This document shows, in pieces, positions 7,744 to 15,993 of a DNA stretch of 25,539 nucleotides. Position 1 is the stretch's first letter, and every line of letters begins with the position of its first letter. The notes under the pieces were generated by a model. That model searched no databases. It was not told the DNA's origin and saw nothing but the letters and a program-made list of their open reading frames with translations. Origin of the DNA: DSWT01 sp036845725 (GTDB lineage Bacteria; Chloroflexota; Anaerolineae; B4-G1; SLSP01); assembly GCA_036845725.1 (NCBI GenBank), contig DAIUDK010000078.1:1-25539 (forward strand). The letters run 5' to 3'. The translations under genes and the position numbers were made by a program.

Positions 7744-9525
7744 ATGGCTTACGTATCACGTATCACACGTCACGCGTCACGTATCGCGGTTCACGTCCTA
7801 TGCCTGCTTGCACTCGCCATGCCGCGCCCAGGCACTGCTGCCGGTATTCCTGACCGGCGCTTTGGTGTGGTGGAAAGCTATACTGCGCCTCAGGCCGCCA
7901 ATGCACTCGGCGCCGGCTGGACACGCGTGACCTTCGAATGGAACCAGATCCAACCCAATCACGTGGGAGAATGGAACGAACATCCGGTCGCCGACGCTAC
8001 ACTCAACGCCGAAGTCGCGGCGGGGCGTGAAATCGTCGGGCTGATTTCAGCCACGCCGGGATGGGCCATCGACCACAGTAAGGGCATGGGCGTGCCGGCC
8101 GGCCTATACCTGCCCAGCGACCAGCCCGAAAACACATGGGCGACCTTCGTCCGCGCACTGATGACGCGCCATGCCGGACGCATCCGACACTGGATCATCT
8201 GGAACGAACCTGACATCTGGGATACAAACTATCAGTCGTGGGGCGGCACGGTCGATGATTTCGTCCAATTGATGAGGGTGACGTACACCGTCGCACACGA
8301 GATCGATCCCAACATGGTCATTCACTTACCCGCCGTCACCCACTGGTGGGACGCCAACTACGGGCGTGAATTGTTCCTCCGCCGCTTTCTGCAGGCCCTG
8401 ACCGCCGATTCGATGGCCGGTCAGAACAACTACTACTTCGATGCTCTCACGCTGCACATCTACTTTAATCCAGATTCGGTGTACGATCTCAGCCGCTTCT
8501 ATTTGAATCTACTGGGTGAATTCGGGATTTACAAGCCCCTATGGATCGCCGAGACGAATGCCCCCCCATCCAACGACCCGGCCTGGCCCGTGCCAAACCC
8601 ACAGTTCAACATCACTCAAGAGGATCAGGCCGCATACATCATCCAAGGATTGGCGATGGCATTGGCAGCCGGAGCACAGCGTGTTGCCGTTTACAAACTG
8701 GCAGACGTGGCAAGTGACTCAGTCAACCCGGAACCGTTCGGGCTGGTGCGGCAAGATGGCAGCCGCCGCCCGGCGTTCACCGCATACCAGGTCGCCACAC
8801 GCTATCTCGCCGGATTCACGCGCGCCAGCCTCGACCGGCGCGATGACGCCGCCGTTATCACCGTAGAACGCGACAGCGGGTGGACGACCGTCGCCTGGGC
8901 GCGCGGCTCCGCCGACGTGACCGTACAGGTGACAGCGCACGCGGGATCGGCACAACTCGTCGATTGGCGCGGGAACAGTCGCAGTCTGCCAGCACGCGAC
9001 GGTGTCTTCACGGTGACACTGCCCGCCAGCCCATGCCATCACGCGGGCAATCCCTGTCTCATCGGCGGCAACCCCTACCTGATCGTAGAAGGCGCCGTTA
9101 CCGGTGGAGCGCCGCCACTCAGCCAGCCCACACAGGGGCAAGCCGCTACAGCAACGCCACAGCCAACCAGCGAGCAAGACGCTGGCGGCGAGACAACGGT
9201 TGTCCCCACTGTCCCCACCACGGCAGCCACGCTCAAACCTACCGCCACGGCAACCCTCACGCCAACCGCGACGCCGACGGCAACACTAACCCGCACCCCA
9301 CGCCCCACCGCGACGCCCACCAAACGCCCCACCGCCACGGCGACATCGACATCAACTGCTACACCGCCACCGACAACAGCGCCAACCCACACTCCGTATC
9401 CCACGGCGACGCCTGTGCCTGAGTCCTCATCACCGCCCAGCACGACGCCACTCACTGTTGGTGCCACCCTCGTAGGTGCGATTAGCGTCCTTTGGTTTGT
9501 CGTCCGTAAAAGCAGGCGAACGTGA
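7744..9525 (+). CDS. Membrane-anchored clan GH-A glycoside hydrolase
   Basis: A 593-residue protein: signal sequence (to about residue 33), (beta/alpha)8 glycosidase of clan GH-A (about 36-350), small beta domain (about 350-450), long Pro/Thr-rich stalk (about 480-565), then one C-terminal membrane helix and a basic RKSRRT tail. The acid/base Glu is E155 in IIWNEPD and the nucleophile is E270 in PLWIAETNAP, so it should be active, outside the membrane. It is closest in look to GH39/GH5-like enzymes; the substrate cannot be told. The first codons after ATG 7744 are made of a heptamer repeat, giving a basic SRITRHASRI start to the signal peptide. AAGGA lies 11 bases upstream. The stop overlaps the start of the next gene by four bases (GTGA). 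Confidence 0.85.
   Translation: MAYVSRITRHASRIAVHVLCLLALAMPRPGTAAGIPDRRFGVVESYTAPQAANALGAGWTRVTFEWNQIQPNHVGEWNEHPVADATLNAEVAAGREIVGLISATPGWAIDHSKGMGVPAGLYLPSDQPENTWATFVRALMTRHAGRIRHWIIWNEPDIWDTNYQSWGGTVDDFVQLMRVTYTVAHEIDPNMVIHLPAVTHWWDANYGRELFLRRFLQALTADSMAGQNNYYFDALTLHIYFNPDSVYDLSRFYLNLLGEFGIYKPLWIAETNAPPSNDPAWPVPNPQFNITQEDQAAYIIQGLAMALAAGAQRVAVYKLADVASDSVNPEPFGLVRQDGSRRPAFTAYQVATRYLAGFTRASLDRRDDAAVITVERDSGWTTVAWARGSADVTVQVTAHAGSAQLVDWRGNSRSLPARDGVFTVTLPASPCHHAGNPCLIGGNPYLIVEGAVTGGAPPLSQPTQGQAATATPQPTSEQDAGGETTVVPTVPTTAATLKPTATATLTPTATPTATLTRTPRPTATPTKRPTATATSTSTATPPPTTAPTHTPYPTATPVPESSSPPSTTPLTVGATLVGAISVLWFVVRKSRRT
7752..7796 (+). repeat. Heptamer tandem array, consensus CGTATCA
   Basis: Six degenerate 7-base units (CGTATCA, CGTATCA, then CACGTCA and variants) lie inside the 5' end of the glycosidase gene. 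The array is a different family from 7685-7740 but directly adjacent to it. Translation across the units gives the n-region of the signal peptide. Confidence 0.7.
9199..9430 (+). repeat. Pro/Thr/Ala stalk-coding repeat
   Basis: Low-complexity coding DNA with repeated ACCGCNACG/CCNACN units encodes the Thr-Ala-Pro stalk of the glycosidase. It parallels the Pro/Thr linkers in the GH3-like and TPR proteins of this window. Confidence 0.7.
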
Positions 9526-10655
9526 GCGAAAACCGCCGCACAGACGCGGTTCCCCGCGCGGGTGCGGTCCTCCGCGCACCACGTCTGCTGCTCGGCAGTC
9601 TTGCGCTGCTAGGCGTTGCTATCATACTCCTGATTCTCTCGACGATACTCAAGGTGCATCCCGCCGCGCCAGAGGAATCGATTGCAGGACAAATCTCGCC
9701 ACTGCTGGCACAACCTTCGCCACCGTGGGACTTCTTGCCCACGCGCGCCCCCATCCCAACGGAAACCCCCGTCCCCACCACCACACCTGAAGCGGCCAAC
9801 GAGTTGCGGATGATGCAGCTCGCCCTTGTTCGCGATGCGTTCGAGTTGGCGGAAGCAGCCTGGACTGAGGCGAAACGTGTCACGCCGGAGGATAGCCCAC
9901 ATCTCGGGCGCGTGATGCGGGAAGGCGTACGACTGGCGCTTCTGCAGAACGACATCGACACCGCCGAAACGCGCGTTTGGGACGCCGTTCGCGTTTCAGC
10001 ACAAGAGGCTGAAACCTGGGCGCTCGTAGGTGTTATCCTGGCGCGACAGGGAGAGCCACAAGTTGCCGAGGCAGCACTGCGCATCGCCGAAACCCTCGAT
10101 CCCGGACTGGCGTCTGATGTGTTCGCCGACCGCTGGCGCGCGGCACGCCAAGCCGGAGACGGTGACATGATGACGGCGCTCGCGCAAACGTATAGCAGTC
10201 GCGAACCGGAGAACCCGCTCGGCTTCTACTATCGCGCCGCTGCGATGCTCGCCCACCGAGAAAACGACGCTGCCCTGCAACATCTGTCGATCCAACTATA
10301 CGCCGAACCGAACAGCCCCGTCATCCTCTGGTACACACTCGGAGAGGCCTACCTCGCACGGCGCGCCTACAATGAGGCGCTGATCGTTTTCAATGTGGCG
10401 CGAGAGCGCTTCAACGCCGGCGACCACAGCCTCTATCTCGCCAGCGATGATCCGCCGCGCGATCTCAACCTCAATCTCCGGCGCGCCCTGGTGGGCCTCA
10501 GCGATCCCGAACAGTGCGCCCAGGCCGAGACGCTACTGAACCGTTGGGACGCGCCCGCCGACCTCATCGAACGCGCGCGTCTCTGCCAGACCCCCACCCC
10601 CACCCTGACGCCCTGGATTCCCGAACAGATAAAGACAGTCCCGCCGGGATCATAA
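9522..10655 (+). CDS. Membrane-anchored TPR protein
   Basis: A 377-residue protein with a basic N-terminus, one membrane helix (about 22-44), a short Pro/Thr linker (about 70-90) and a helical region of TPR-like pairs (about 95-345), for example ALVGVILARQGEPQVAEAAL and YTLGEAYLARRAYNEALIVF. The repeats probably lie outside the membrane and bind partner proteins. The GTG start overlaps the previous stop as GTGA and follows an AGG-rich site, so the two genes are translationally coupled and the products may form one surface assembly. It is the last gene of the operon, before a strong terminator. No enzymatic motif is seen. Confidence 0.82.
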   Translation: MSENRRTDAVPRAGAVLRAPRLLLGSLALLGVAIILLILSTILKVHPAAPEESIAGQISPLLAQPSPPWDFLPTRAPIPTETPVPTTTPEAANELRMMQLALVRDAFELAEAAWTEAKRVTPEDSPHLGRVMREGVRLALLQNDIDTAETRVWDAVRVSAQEAETWALVGVILARQGEPQVAEAALRIAETLDPGLASDVFADRWRAARQAGDGDMMTALAQTYSSREPENPLGFYYRAAAMLAHRENDAALQHLSIQLYAEPNSPVILWYTLGEAYLARRAYNEALIVFNVARERFNAGDHSLYLASDDPPRDLNLNLRRALVGLSDPEQCAQAETLLNRWDAPADLIERARLCQTPTPTLTPWIPEQIKTVPPGS

Positions 10656-10692
10656 GAAGCGATTGCGCTCCAGACAAGACGCGCTCCAATAA

Positions 10693-10723
10693 AAAGTCCA
10701 AAACCAGGCTGGTTTTGGACTTT
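10693..10723. terminator. Bidirectional intrinsic terminator
   Basis: A perfect 14-bp stem (10693-10706 with 10710-10723) with a 3-base loop. Read on the minus strand it is followed by TTTTTATT; on the plus strand by TTTCGACTTT. It sits between two convergent genes and can end both the glycan operon and the aminopeptidase transcript. Confidence 0.85.
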
Positions 10724-10755
10724 CGACTTTAACACACAACCACGCAACGAAACGA

Positions 10756-11856
10756 CTAGATGACAAACTCCCCGCCCTTATACAACAACTCACCATCGGC
10801 CCAGATTTCACCACCATCGCGCATGTCGCAAATCATATCCCAGTGAATGGCGGATTGGTTGTGGCTGCCGGTATCCGGGTAGCCTGCTCCCAGTGCCATG
10901 TGGAAACTGCCGCCGATCTTCTCATCGAAGAGGATATTCTTGGTGAATTTCTGGATGCCGAAGTTGGTGCCAATGGCAAACTCGCCCAAGTAGCGCGAGC
11001 CTTCGTCGGTATCGAGCATCTGCAGCAGGTACGTTTCGTTCTTCTTTGCCGTCGCCTTAACAACCTTACCGGCCTCGAAGTGTAATTCCACGCCCTCGAC
11101 CTCGCGCCCACCGTGGACCGCCGGATAGGTAAAACGCACCCACCCATTCGCACTGTCCTCGACAGGGCCGGTGAACACCTCACCGCTCGGCATGTTGTGA
11201 TGTCCGTCGGAGTTGATGAAGATACGATCCTTCACAGACAGCGTCAAATCGGCGTTAGGCCCGATGACCTTGACCTGATCTCGCCCCTTAAACCACTGCA
11301 CGACACGCTCCTGCTCATCGTGAACGCGTCGCCACTCGGCAACCGGGTCTTCCCGGTCACAGAAACATGCGCCGTAGACGAAATCCTCATAATCGCGCGT
11401 GCTCATATCCGCATCCTGCGCCGACGCTGGCGTGGGGAACAGCGTGCCATTCCACTTCAGCTCGCCGGACGCACCGCGCTCCATATAACGTTGCATCGTC
11501 GGGCGCATGGCCTGATTGCGCAGGCGCTGACGGCCAGGATCGATACCGCTCAACTCGCGGGTGTTCTCCAAAGCACGGATGTTGATCAGCGCCTCGTACT
11601 CTTCGAAGATCAGTTTGCTGACAGGGTCGACAAAGGCCAACTGGTCATCGTTCGCCGTGCGGAAGAAGATCTCATCCAATCCCGGCAGACGTACAAAGGC
11701 CAGTGGATGCCCGCCCCGTTCCAAAACACGCGCATACACCTCGCGTACCAAATCCGCCGCTGGCGGCGATGACAAGATTCCCACGCGATCCCCCGGCTGC
11801 ACATCCACCGAATACTCCACCAACAACCGTGCCATACGCATTAAGCGAACATCCAT
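10756..11856 (-). CDS. M29 family metallo-aminopeptidase
   Basis: A 366-residue cytoplasmic aminopeptidase of peptidase family M29 (AmpS/PepS, thermophilic aminopeptidase type), which removes N-terminal residues from peptides using two metal ions. The family's metal and catalytic residues are visible in order: E226 in MPSGEVFTGP, E292 in LGEFAIGTN, E312 in DEKIGGS, H319 in FHMALG, Y326 in GYPDTG, and H338/D340 in IHWDM. Length is close to the family norm and the whole fold appears intact. The ATG at 11856 is preceded by AGGAG at 7 bases. It has its own promoter at 11919-11946 and is separated from the upstream ABC genes by a terminator, so it is probably monocistronic. Confidence 0.93.
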   Translation of the reverse strand: MDVRLMRMARLLVEYSVDVQPGDRVGILSSPPAADLVREVYARVLERGGHPLAFVRLPGLDEIFFRTANDDQLAFVDPVSKLIFEEYEALINIRALENTRELSGIDPGRQRLRNQAMRPTMQRYMERGASGELKWNGTLFPTPASAQDADMSTRDYEDFVYGACFCDREDPVAEWRRVHDEQERVVQWFKGRDQVKVIGPNADLTLSVKDRIFINSDGHHNMPSGEVFTGPVEDSANGWVRFTYPAVHGGREVEGVELHFEAGKVVKATAKKNETYLLQMLDTDEGSRYLGEFAIGTNFGIQKFTKNILFDEKIGGSFHMALGAGYPDTGSHNQSAIHWDMICDMRDGGEIWADGELLYKGGEFVI

Positions 11857-11918
11857 GATCGACTCCTAGAACTCAAGAATTTGCAAGCCGCGATAAGCTT
11901 CTCTCTGTCTGTAACCTA

Positions 11919-11946
11919 ATGATACGTCACAAAATCCTATCGTCAA
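11919..11946 (-). promoter_or_regulatory. Promoter of the aminopeptidase gene
   Basis: Minus strand: -35 TTGACG (11941-11946), a 16-base spacer and -10 TATCAT (11919-11924). The -35 box abuts the U-tract of the preceding terminator. The predicted leader is about 55 bases. Confidence 0.6.
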
Positions 11947-11952
11947 GAAAAA

Positions 11953-11997
11953 CCCCTAAAGGTTGTGTAGGCCAAGAGCCTGCACAACTTTTAGGGG
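11953..11997 (-). terminator. Terminator of the ABC exporter operon
   Basis: A 19-bp stem (11953-11971 with 11979-11997) containing two G-U wobbles, with a 7-base loop. On the minus strand it is followed by TTTTTCTT. It lies 23 bases after the stop of the second ABC gene. It is unusually long for an intrinsic terminator. Confidence 0.85.
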
Positions 11998-12020
11998 ACA
12001 CTTTAGAAGCCAGCGATTAC

Positions 12021-13844
12021 CTACGCCGCTGCCGCCACAAACTCACCCACACCGTAGACCTGCTCGCGCTCGCGGCGGAACTGGCGGGTGTAGAGGTCGT
12101 AGTAATGGCCGCGCGCGCGGATCAGCTCGCTGTGCGCGCCCACCTCGACGATGCGCCCTGCCTTGATGACCAGGATGCGGTCGGAGCGCTTGATCGTCGA
12201 GAGTCGGTGTGCGATGACGAAGCTCGTGCGCCCGGCCATCAGCGCCTCCATGCCCCGCTGGACGCTCACCTCGGTCAGTGTATCCACCGAGCTGGTTGCC
12301 TCATCGAGGATGAGGATCGCGGGATTGGCGAGCACGGCCCGGGCGATGCTCACGAGCTGCTTCTGCCCTACGGAGAGCAGATTGCCACCCTCCCCCACAT
12401 CCTCGTCGTAGCCCTTCTCCATCCCCGCGATAAAGTCGTGCGCGTGCGCCACCTTCGCGGCCTGTTCCACTTCCTCGTCGGTGGCATCCAGTTTGCCGTA
12501 GCGGATATTGTCGCGGATCGTGCCGGAGAACAGGTGCGGCTGCTGCAACACCACGCCGATGCGCGACTGGATTGCGTGCTGCGTCAGGGTGGTGTAGTCA
12601 CGCCCGTCGATGCGAACCACGCCCTCCGTCGGTTCGTAGAAGCGGCACAGCAGGTTGACGATCGTCGTCTTGCCGCCGCCCGTCGGCCCAACGATAGCGA
12701 TGTGCTCGCCCGGCTCGACGTGCAAGTTGAAGTCAGCCAGCACATCCTTGCCCTCCTCGTAACGGAAAGTCACGTCCTCGAACGCCACTTCACCGCGCAC
12801 GATTCCGGGATCGAACGCGCCTTCGCGGTCGACCACGTCAGGCTTGGCGTCGATCAGCGAGAACACTCGCTCCGCCGAAGCCACCGAACGCTGCATCTCC
12901 GCGTAGACCCGCGCCAGGTCCTGAATCGGCCACATGATGAACGTCAGGTACGACAGGAAGGCCTGGATGCCGCCCACAGTAATCGTCCCTCCAGTACGCG
13001 CCTGGATGCCACCGTAATACACCACCGCCCCGATCCCAAACGCGCCAACAACTTGCACAATAGGCAGGAACAACGCCGAGAGCCACGCGGCGCGGTAAGC
13101 CGCGTGATACATCGCCCGCGACGTGTCGCTGAACTCCTCCAGGTTTTTCTTCTCGCGCACAAGCGCCTTGACCACACGCACACCGGCAATGCTTTCGTTA
13201 TACGCACCCGTGATCATCGAGTTGAGCTTGCGCACATCGCGGTATTGCACCAGGATGCGCTGTCGGAAGTAGAACGAGACCACAAGCATCATCGGAATGA
13301 TCAGCACTACGATCAATGTCAGTTGCCAGTTAATCATCATCATGAACACAAGCGACGTGATGATGTTAAGTATAGCCCACGTCACATCGATGAAACCCCA
13401 CGTCACCAGATCGGCGATACGACCGGAATCTGACGTGACACGCGACATGATCCAGCCCACCGGCGTCTTGTCGAAATACGAGAACGAGAGCGCCTGCAAG
13501 TGGTTGAAGAGTTGCTTGCGCATGTCGTACTGCACGCGTTCGCCCAAGACGCCTGCCAGATAAACGAAACAGAACACCGTAATGGCCTGGAAGGCAGCCA
13601 ATCCGCCATAACGCACCAGCAGTTGTGTGAGCCGCGCCGTATTTCTGGCGACGATGCCTTCATCGATGAGCTGCTTGCTCAAGTAGGTGAAGTACGAATC
13701 GGCCACCGACGTGAGCGCGATCATCACCACAAATCCCAGAATCCAGCGCCAATACGGCGTCACCTGGCGCATGATCCGCATGACCACACGCCCGTTAACC
13801 TTCGTTGTGAATTCTTCTTCTTCAAATCCGTATGATTGTGCCAT
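12021..13844 (-). CDS. ABC exporter half-transporter, consensus Walker B subunit
   Basis: A 607-residue type IV (former type I) ABC exporter subunit: six-helix membrane domain (about 30-320) and nucleotide-binding domain (about 350-590). Walker A is GPTGGGKTT (386-394), Q-loop VLQQPHLFS, Walker B with catalytic glutamate LILDEATSS (E515), and switch His H546 in VIAHR. The ABC signature reads LSVGQ (490-494) instead of LSGGQ. In a heterodimer this altered signature faces the Walker motifs of the partner at 13876-15846, which has Asp for Glu, so both changes fall in one degenerate site, as in TM287/288 and BmrCD. ATG 13844 has GAGGT at 8 bases. Substrate unknown; drugs, lipids or peptides are possible. 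Confidence 0.92.
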   Translation of the reverse strand: MAQSYGFEEEEFTTKVNGRVVMRIMRQVTPYWRWILGFVVMIALTSVADSYFTYLSKQLIDEGIVARNTARLTQLLVRYGGLAAFQAITVFCFVYLAGVLGERVQYDMRKQLFNHLQALSFSYFDKTPVGWIMSRVTSDSGRIADLVTWGFIDVTWAILNIITSLVFMMMINWQLTLIVVLIIPMMLVVSFYFRQRILVQYRDVRKLNSMITGAYNESIAGVRVVKALVREKKNLEEFSDTSRAMYHAAYRAAWLSALFLPIVQVVGAFGIGAVVYYGGIQARTGGTITVGGIQAFLSYLTFIMWPIQDLARVYAEMQRSVASAERVFSLIDAKPDVVDREGAFDPGIVRGEVAFEDVTFRYEEGKDVLADFNLHVEPGEHIAIVGPTGGGKTTIVNLLCRFYEPTEGVVRIDGRDYTTLTQHAIQSRIGVVLQQPHLFSGTIRDNIRYGKLDATDEEVEQAAKVAHAHDFIAGMEKGYDEDVGEGGNLLSVGQKQLVSIARAVLANPAILILDEATSSVDTLTEVSVQRGMEALMAGRTSFVIAHRLSTIKRSDRILVIKAGRIVEVGAHSELIRARGHYYDLYTRQFRREREQVYGVGEFVAAAA

Positions 13845-13865
13845 TGTTATTACCTCAAATGAGAA

Positions 13866-13879
13866 GAATCATGAATCAT
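13866..13879. repeat. Two-unit GAATCAT heptamer
   Basis: GAATCAT twice in tandem, overlapping the stop of the upstream ABC gene. The same 14 bases recur at 23880-23893. Confidence 0.6.
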
Positions 13880-15846
13880 GCCAGTACGCCTTCCGGCTCG
13901 ATAGCGAACGCGGGCGACACCGATTCGGTTTCGCGCGCCACTTCGTCAGCGACTTCCTCTTCGATGCGCGACTGGATTTCGTAGATGTCGTGGTAGAGAC
14001 CGGGTTGCTGAACCAGCTTGGCGTGCGTACCAAACTGAACGATGCGCCCCTTGTCGAGCACCAGGATCAGATCGGCGTTCATCACCGTCTGGATGCGGTG
14101 CGCGACGATAAACGTCGTGCGTCCAGGAATCAGCACGTCCAACGCCTGCTGGATCTGCTCCTCGGTTTCGGTGTCCACCGATGAAGTCGCGTCGTCCAAC
14201 ACCAGGATGCGCGGGTCCTTGAGCAGCGCGCGCGCAATCGCCACGCGCTGGCGCTGCCCGCCGGAGAGGGTCACCCCCTTCTCGCCGACGATCGTATCGT
14301 ACCCAGACGGGAACGTCAGGATGATGTCGTGAATCGCCGCCGCCTGCGCCGCGCGCTCCACCTCTTCTTGCGTCACCTCGCGGTCCACACCATAGGCGAT
14401 ATTGTCCCGAATGCTGCGCGAGAAGAGGAACGGCTCCTGTTCCACGATGCCGACGTTGCGCCGCAGCAGGCTGCGCGGGTAGTCCTTCAACTCGACGCCG
14501 TCCAGCGTGAGGCTGCCCTCCTGGTAATCGTAGAAGCGCAGCAGCAGGTTGATGATGCTGGTCTTCCCTGATCCTGTCGAACCGAGCAGCGCAACGACGT
14601 CGCCCGGCTCGCAGTGGAAGGAGATATCGTGCAGCACCTCGACGGGCTTCAACTCCTCTTTCTTTTCCGGCTCTGTATCCGCTTGCTTCTCCTTCTTCTT
14701 GCCCTTCTTTTTCTCATCCTCATCCTGCAAGACCGCCTTCGGTTCGTAGGAGAAGCTGACATTCTCGAAGGCAAGCGCGCCACGGATTTGCGCGTTCAAC
14801 GGCACGGAGCCTGCCACGATGTCCTCGCGATCCTGCTCGATCACATCCGCGACGCGGCGGTAGGACACCAGTCCGGTGGAGACCTGTACGATCAGCCGAC
14901 CCAGGTTGCGCATCGGCCAGATGATCCAGGTAAGCATCCCCATCACGGCGATGTACGTGCCCACGGTAATCTCGCCGCGCACGGCCATCAACGCACTCAC
15001 CGCCTGCACCAGGATCGTCTGCGCCCCGCAGAGGACGTCCGAGATCGGCCAGAAGAGCGAATGCATCATGGTCAGCTTCTTGCCCAGGCGATAGCGCTCC
15101 CAGTTCTCGTGGTCGAACTTATCGATCTCGTAGGGCTGCCGGGCAAACGCCTTGACCACTCGCACGCCGGTCAGGTTCTCCTGAAGCACCGTCGAAAGTT
15201 TAGCTTCCTGGTCCTGATAACGATCGTACGCTTTCGAGACGCGCCCGAAGAACCAGTACGACACAAAGACAATCAGCGGCATCACCACGATGGACAGCAA
15301 GCCGATCTTCGTATTCGTCCGCAGCAACATCGTAAAGTTGACGACGAACAGCGCCACGATCCGCCCAATGCCCAACGCCTGATCCGCGTAGAAGCGACGC
15401 ATCGCGTCCACATCGGAGGTAGAACGCTGGATCAACTCGCCGGTCTTGGCATAGTCGTGAAAAGCGAACGGCAGCCGCTGCATGTGATCGTAGAGATAGT
15501 CGCGCAACCGCAGGGTAATGCCCTCCGCCGTCTTCGCCGACCATATGCCGCGCAGATAGGCAAATGTTCCCTCCAGCGCGGCCAATCCTACGAAAGACAG
15601 CGCGAGCCAGGGCAGGTGCTGCGAGTTTCGTCCTTCCCCCACCACCGTATCGATCACGTACTGCACGACGCGGTAATAGTAGACGCGCATAAACGCGCCC
15701 AGGACAATGGCGACCATCGCGCCGAGATACAGCAGGCGGAAGCCGGCCAGCACACGCCACAGCCCCACCAGGCGGTTTTTGTGCACCGCGGATTTCAAAT
15801 CGAATGTAAGCTTCTGTAAGAGTTTTGGATCTAAATTTTGGGACAT
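13876..15846 (-). CDS. ABC exporter half-transporter, degenerate Walker B subunit
   Basis: About 656 residues: membrane domain (about 35-330) and nucleotide-binding domain (about 355-610). Walker A is GSTGSGKTS, signature LSGGQRQ (canonical) and switch His in VAHR, but Walker B ends LVLDDATSS: Asp replaces the catalytic Glu (residue 552 from ATG 15846). This marks the degenerate half of a heterodimeric exporter. A Lys/Glu-rich insertion of about 33 residues (about 370-402) splits the start of the nucleotide-binding domain, between the A-loop Tyr (FSYEP) and the strand before Walker A; this is not usual in the family. ATG 15846 is preferred because AGGTGG lies just upstream; GTG 15855 is the alternative. 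The partner gene follows after 31 bases. It sits behind a structured leader. Confidence 0.92.
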   Translation of the reverse strand: MSQNLDPKLLQKLTFDLKSAVHKNRLVGLWRVLAGFRLLYLGAMVAIVLGAFMRVYYYRVVQYVIDTVVGEGRNSQHLPWLALSFVGLAALEGTFAYLRGIWSAKTAEGITLRLRDYLYDHMQRLPFAFHDYAKTGELIQRSTSDVDAMRRFYADQALGIGRIVALFVVNFTMLLRTNTKIGLLSIVVMPLIVFVSYWFFGRVSKAYDRYQDQEAKLSTVLQENLTGVRVVKAFARQPYEIDKFDHENWERYRLGKKLTMMHSLFWPISDVLCGAQTILVQAVSALMAVRGEITVGTYIAVMGMLTWIIWPMRNLGRLIVQVSTGLVSYRRVADVIEQDREDIVAGSVPLNAQIRGALAFENVSFSYEPKAVLQDEDEKKKGKKKEKQADTEPEKKEELKPVEVLHDISFHCEPGDVVALLGSTGSGKTSIINLLLRFYDYQEGSLTLDGVELKDYPRSLLRRNVGIVEQEPFLFSRSIRDNIAYGVDREVTQEEVERAAQAAAIHDIILTFPSGYDTIVGEKGVTLSGGQRQRVAIARALLKDPRILVLDDATSSVDTETEEQIQQALDVLIPGRTTFIVAHRIQTVMNADLILVLDKGRIVQFGTHAKLVQQPGLYHDIYEIQSRIEEEVADEVARETESVSPAFAIEPEGVLA

Positions 15847-15901
15847 TTCAGCCACCTACACACAACCTTCTGACGAAAAATTAAACAGATGCCAGAGACG
15901 C

Positions 15902-15980
15902 AAAAAGCGAGCGGGTGCTCTCTGCGCACATTGGGCCATATAAAAACTAGCCCTCCCCAACTTCGTTGAGGCCCGCTCGC
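15902..15980 (-). promoter_or_regulatory. Cloverleaf transcription attenuator ahead of ABC exporter
   Basis: Minus strand. A perfect 9-bp closing stem (15907-15915 with 15972-15980) encloses three smaller arms: GTGC/GCAC (15915-15918 with 15926-15929; its end base competes with the outer stem), GGGC/GCCC (15933-15936 with 15950-15953), and CCTCAAC/GTTGAGG with a three-base bulge around a GAA loop (about 15952-15971; its edge also competes with the second arm). The closing stem is directly followed by five U (15902-15906), as in an intrinsic terminator, 56 bases before ATG 15846. A terminator between promoter and operon implies conditional read-through. The 74-nt length resembles a tRNA, but tRNA consensus bases are absent. 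Confidence 0.55.
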
Positions 15981-15993
15981 CGGTATTACCGTA

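Noticed and set aside
7685..7796. CRISPR array
   Set aside because: The units are 7 bases, directly tandem, degenerate and without spacers; no cas gene is nearby.
9075..9467. Minus-strand Val/Gly-rich ORF in the Pro/Thr stalk
   Set aside because: It is only the complement of the low-complexity stalk repeat; the same artefact appears opposite the GH3 linker at 2035-2484.
11919..13433. 504-codon plus-strand ORF opposite the second ABC gene
   Set aside because: It is antisense to intact Walker A, signature and Walker B motifs, and has the His/Arg/Asp-rich composition of a mirror frame.
14614..15819. Long 401-codon plus-strand ORF opposite the ABC gene
   Set aside because: It is antisense to a clear ABC exporter subunit, its composition (Arg/His-rich) is typical of a shadow frame in GC-rich DNA, and no ribosome site was seen.
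15907..15980. Possible tRNA, from the 74-nt cloverleaf form
   Set aside because: The closing stem is 9 bp rather than 7, the T-loop consensus TTCGANY and the D-loop GG are missing on both strands, and no 7-base anticodon loop with flanking pyrimidine/purine is formed. The five U after the stem fit an attenuator better.
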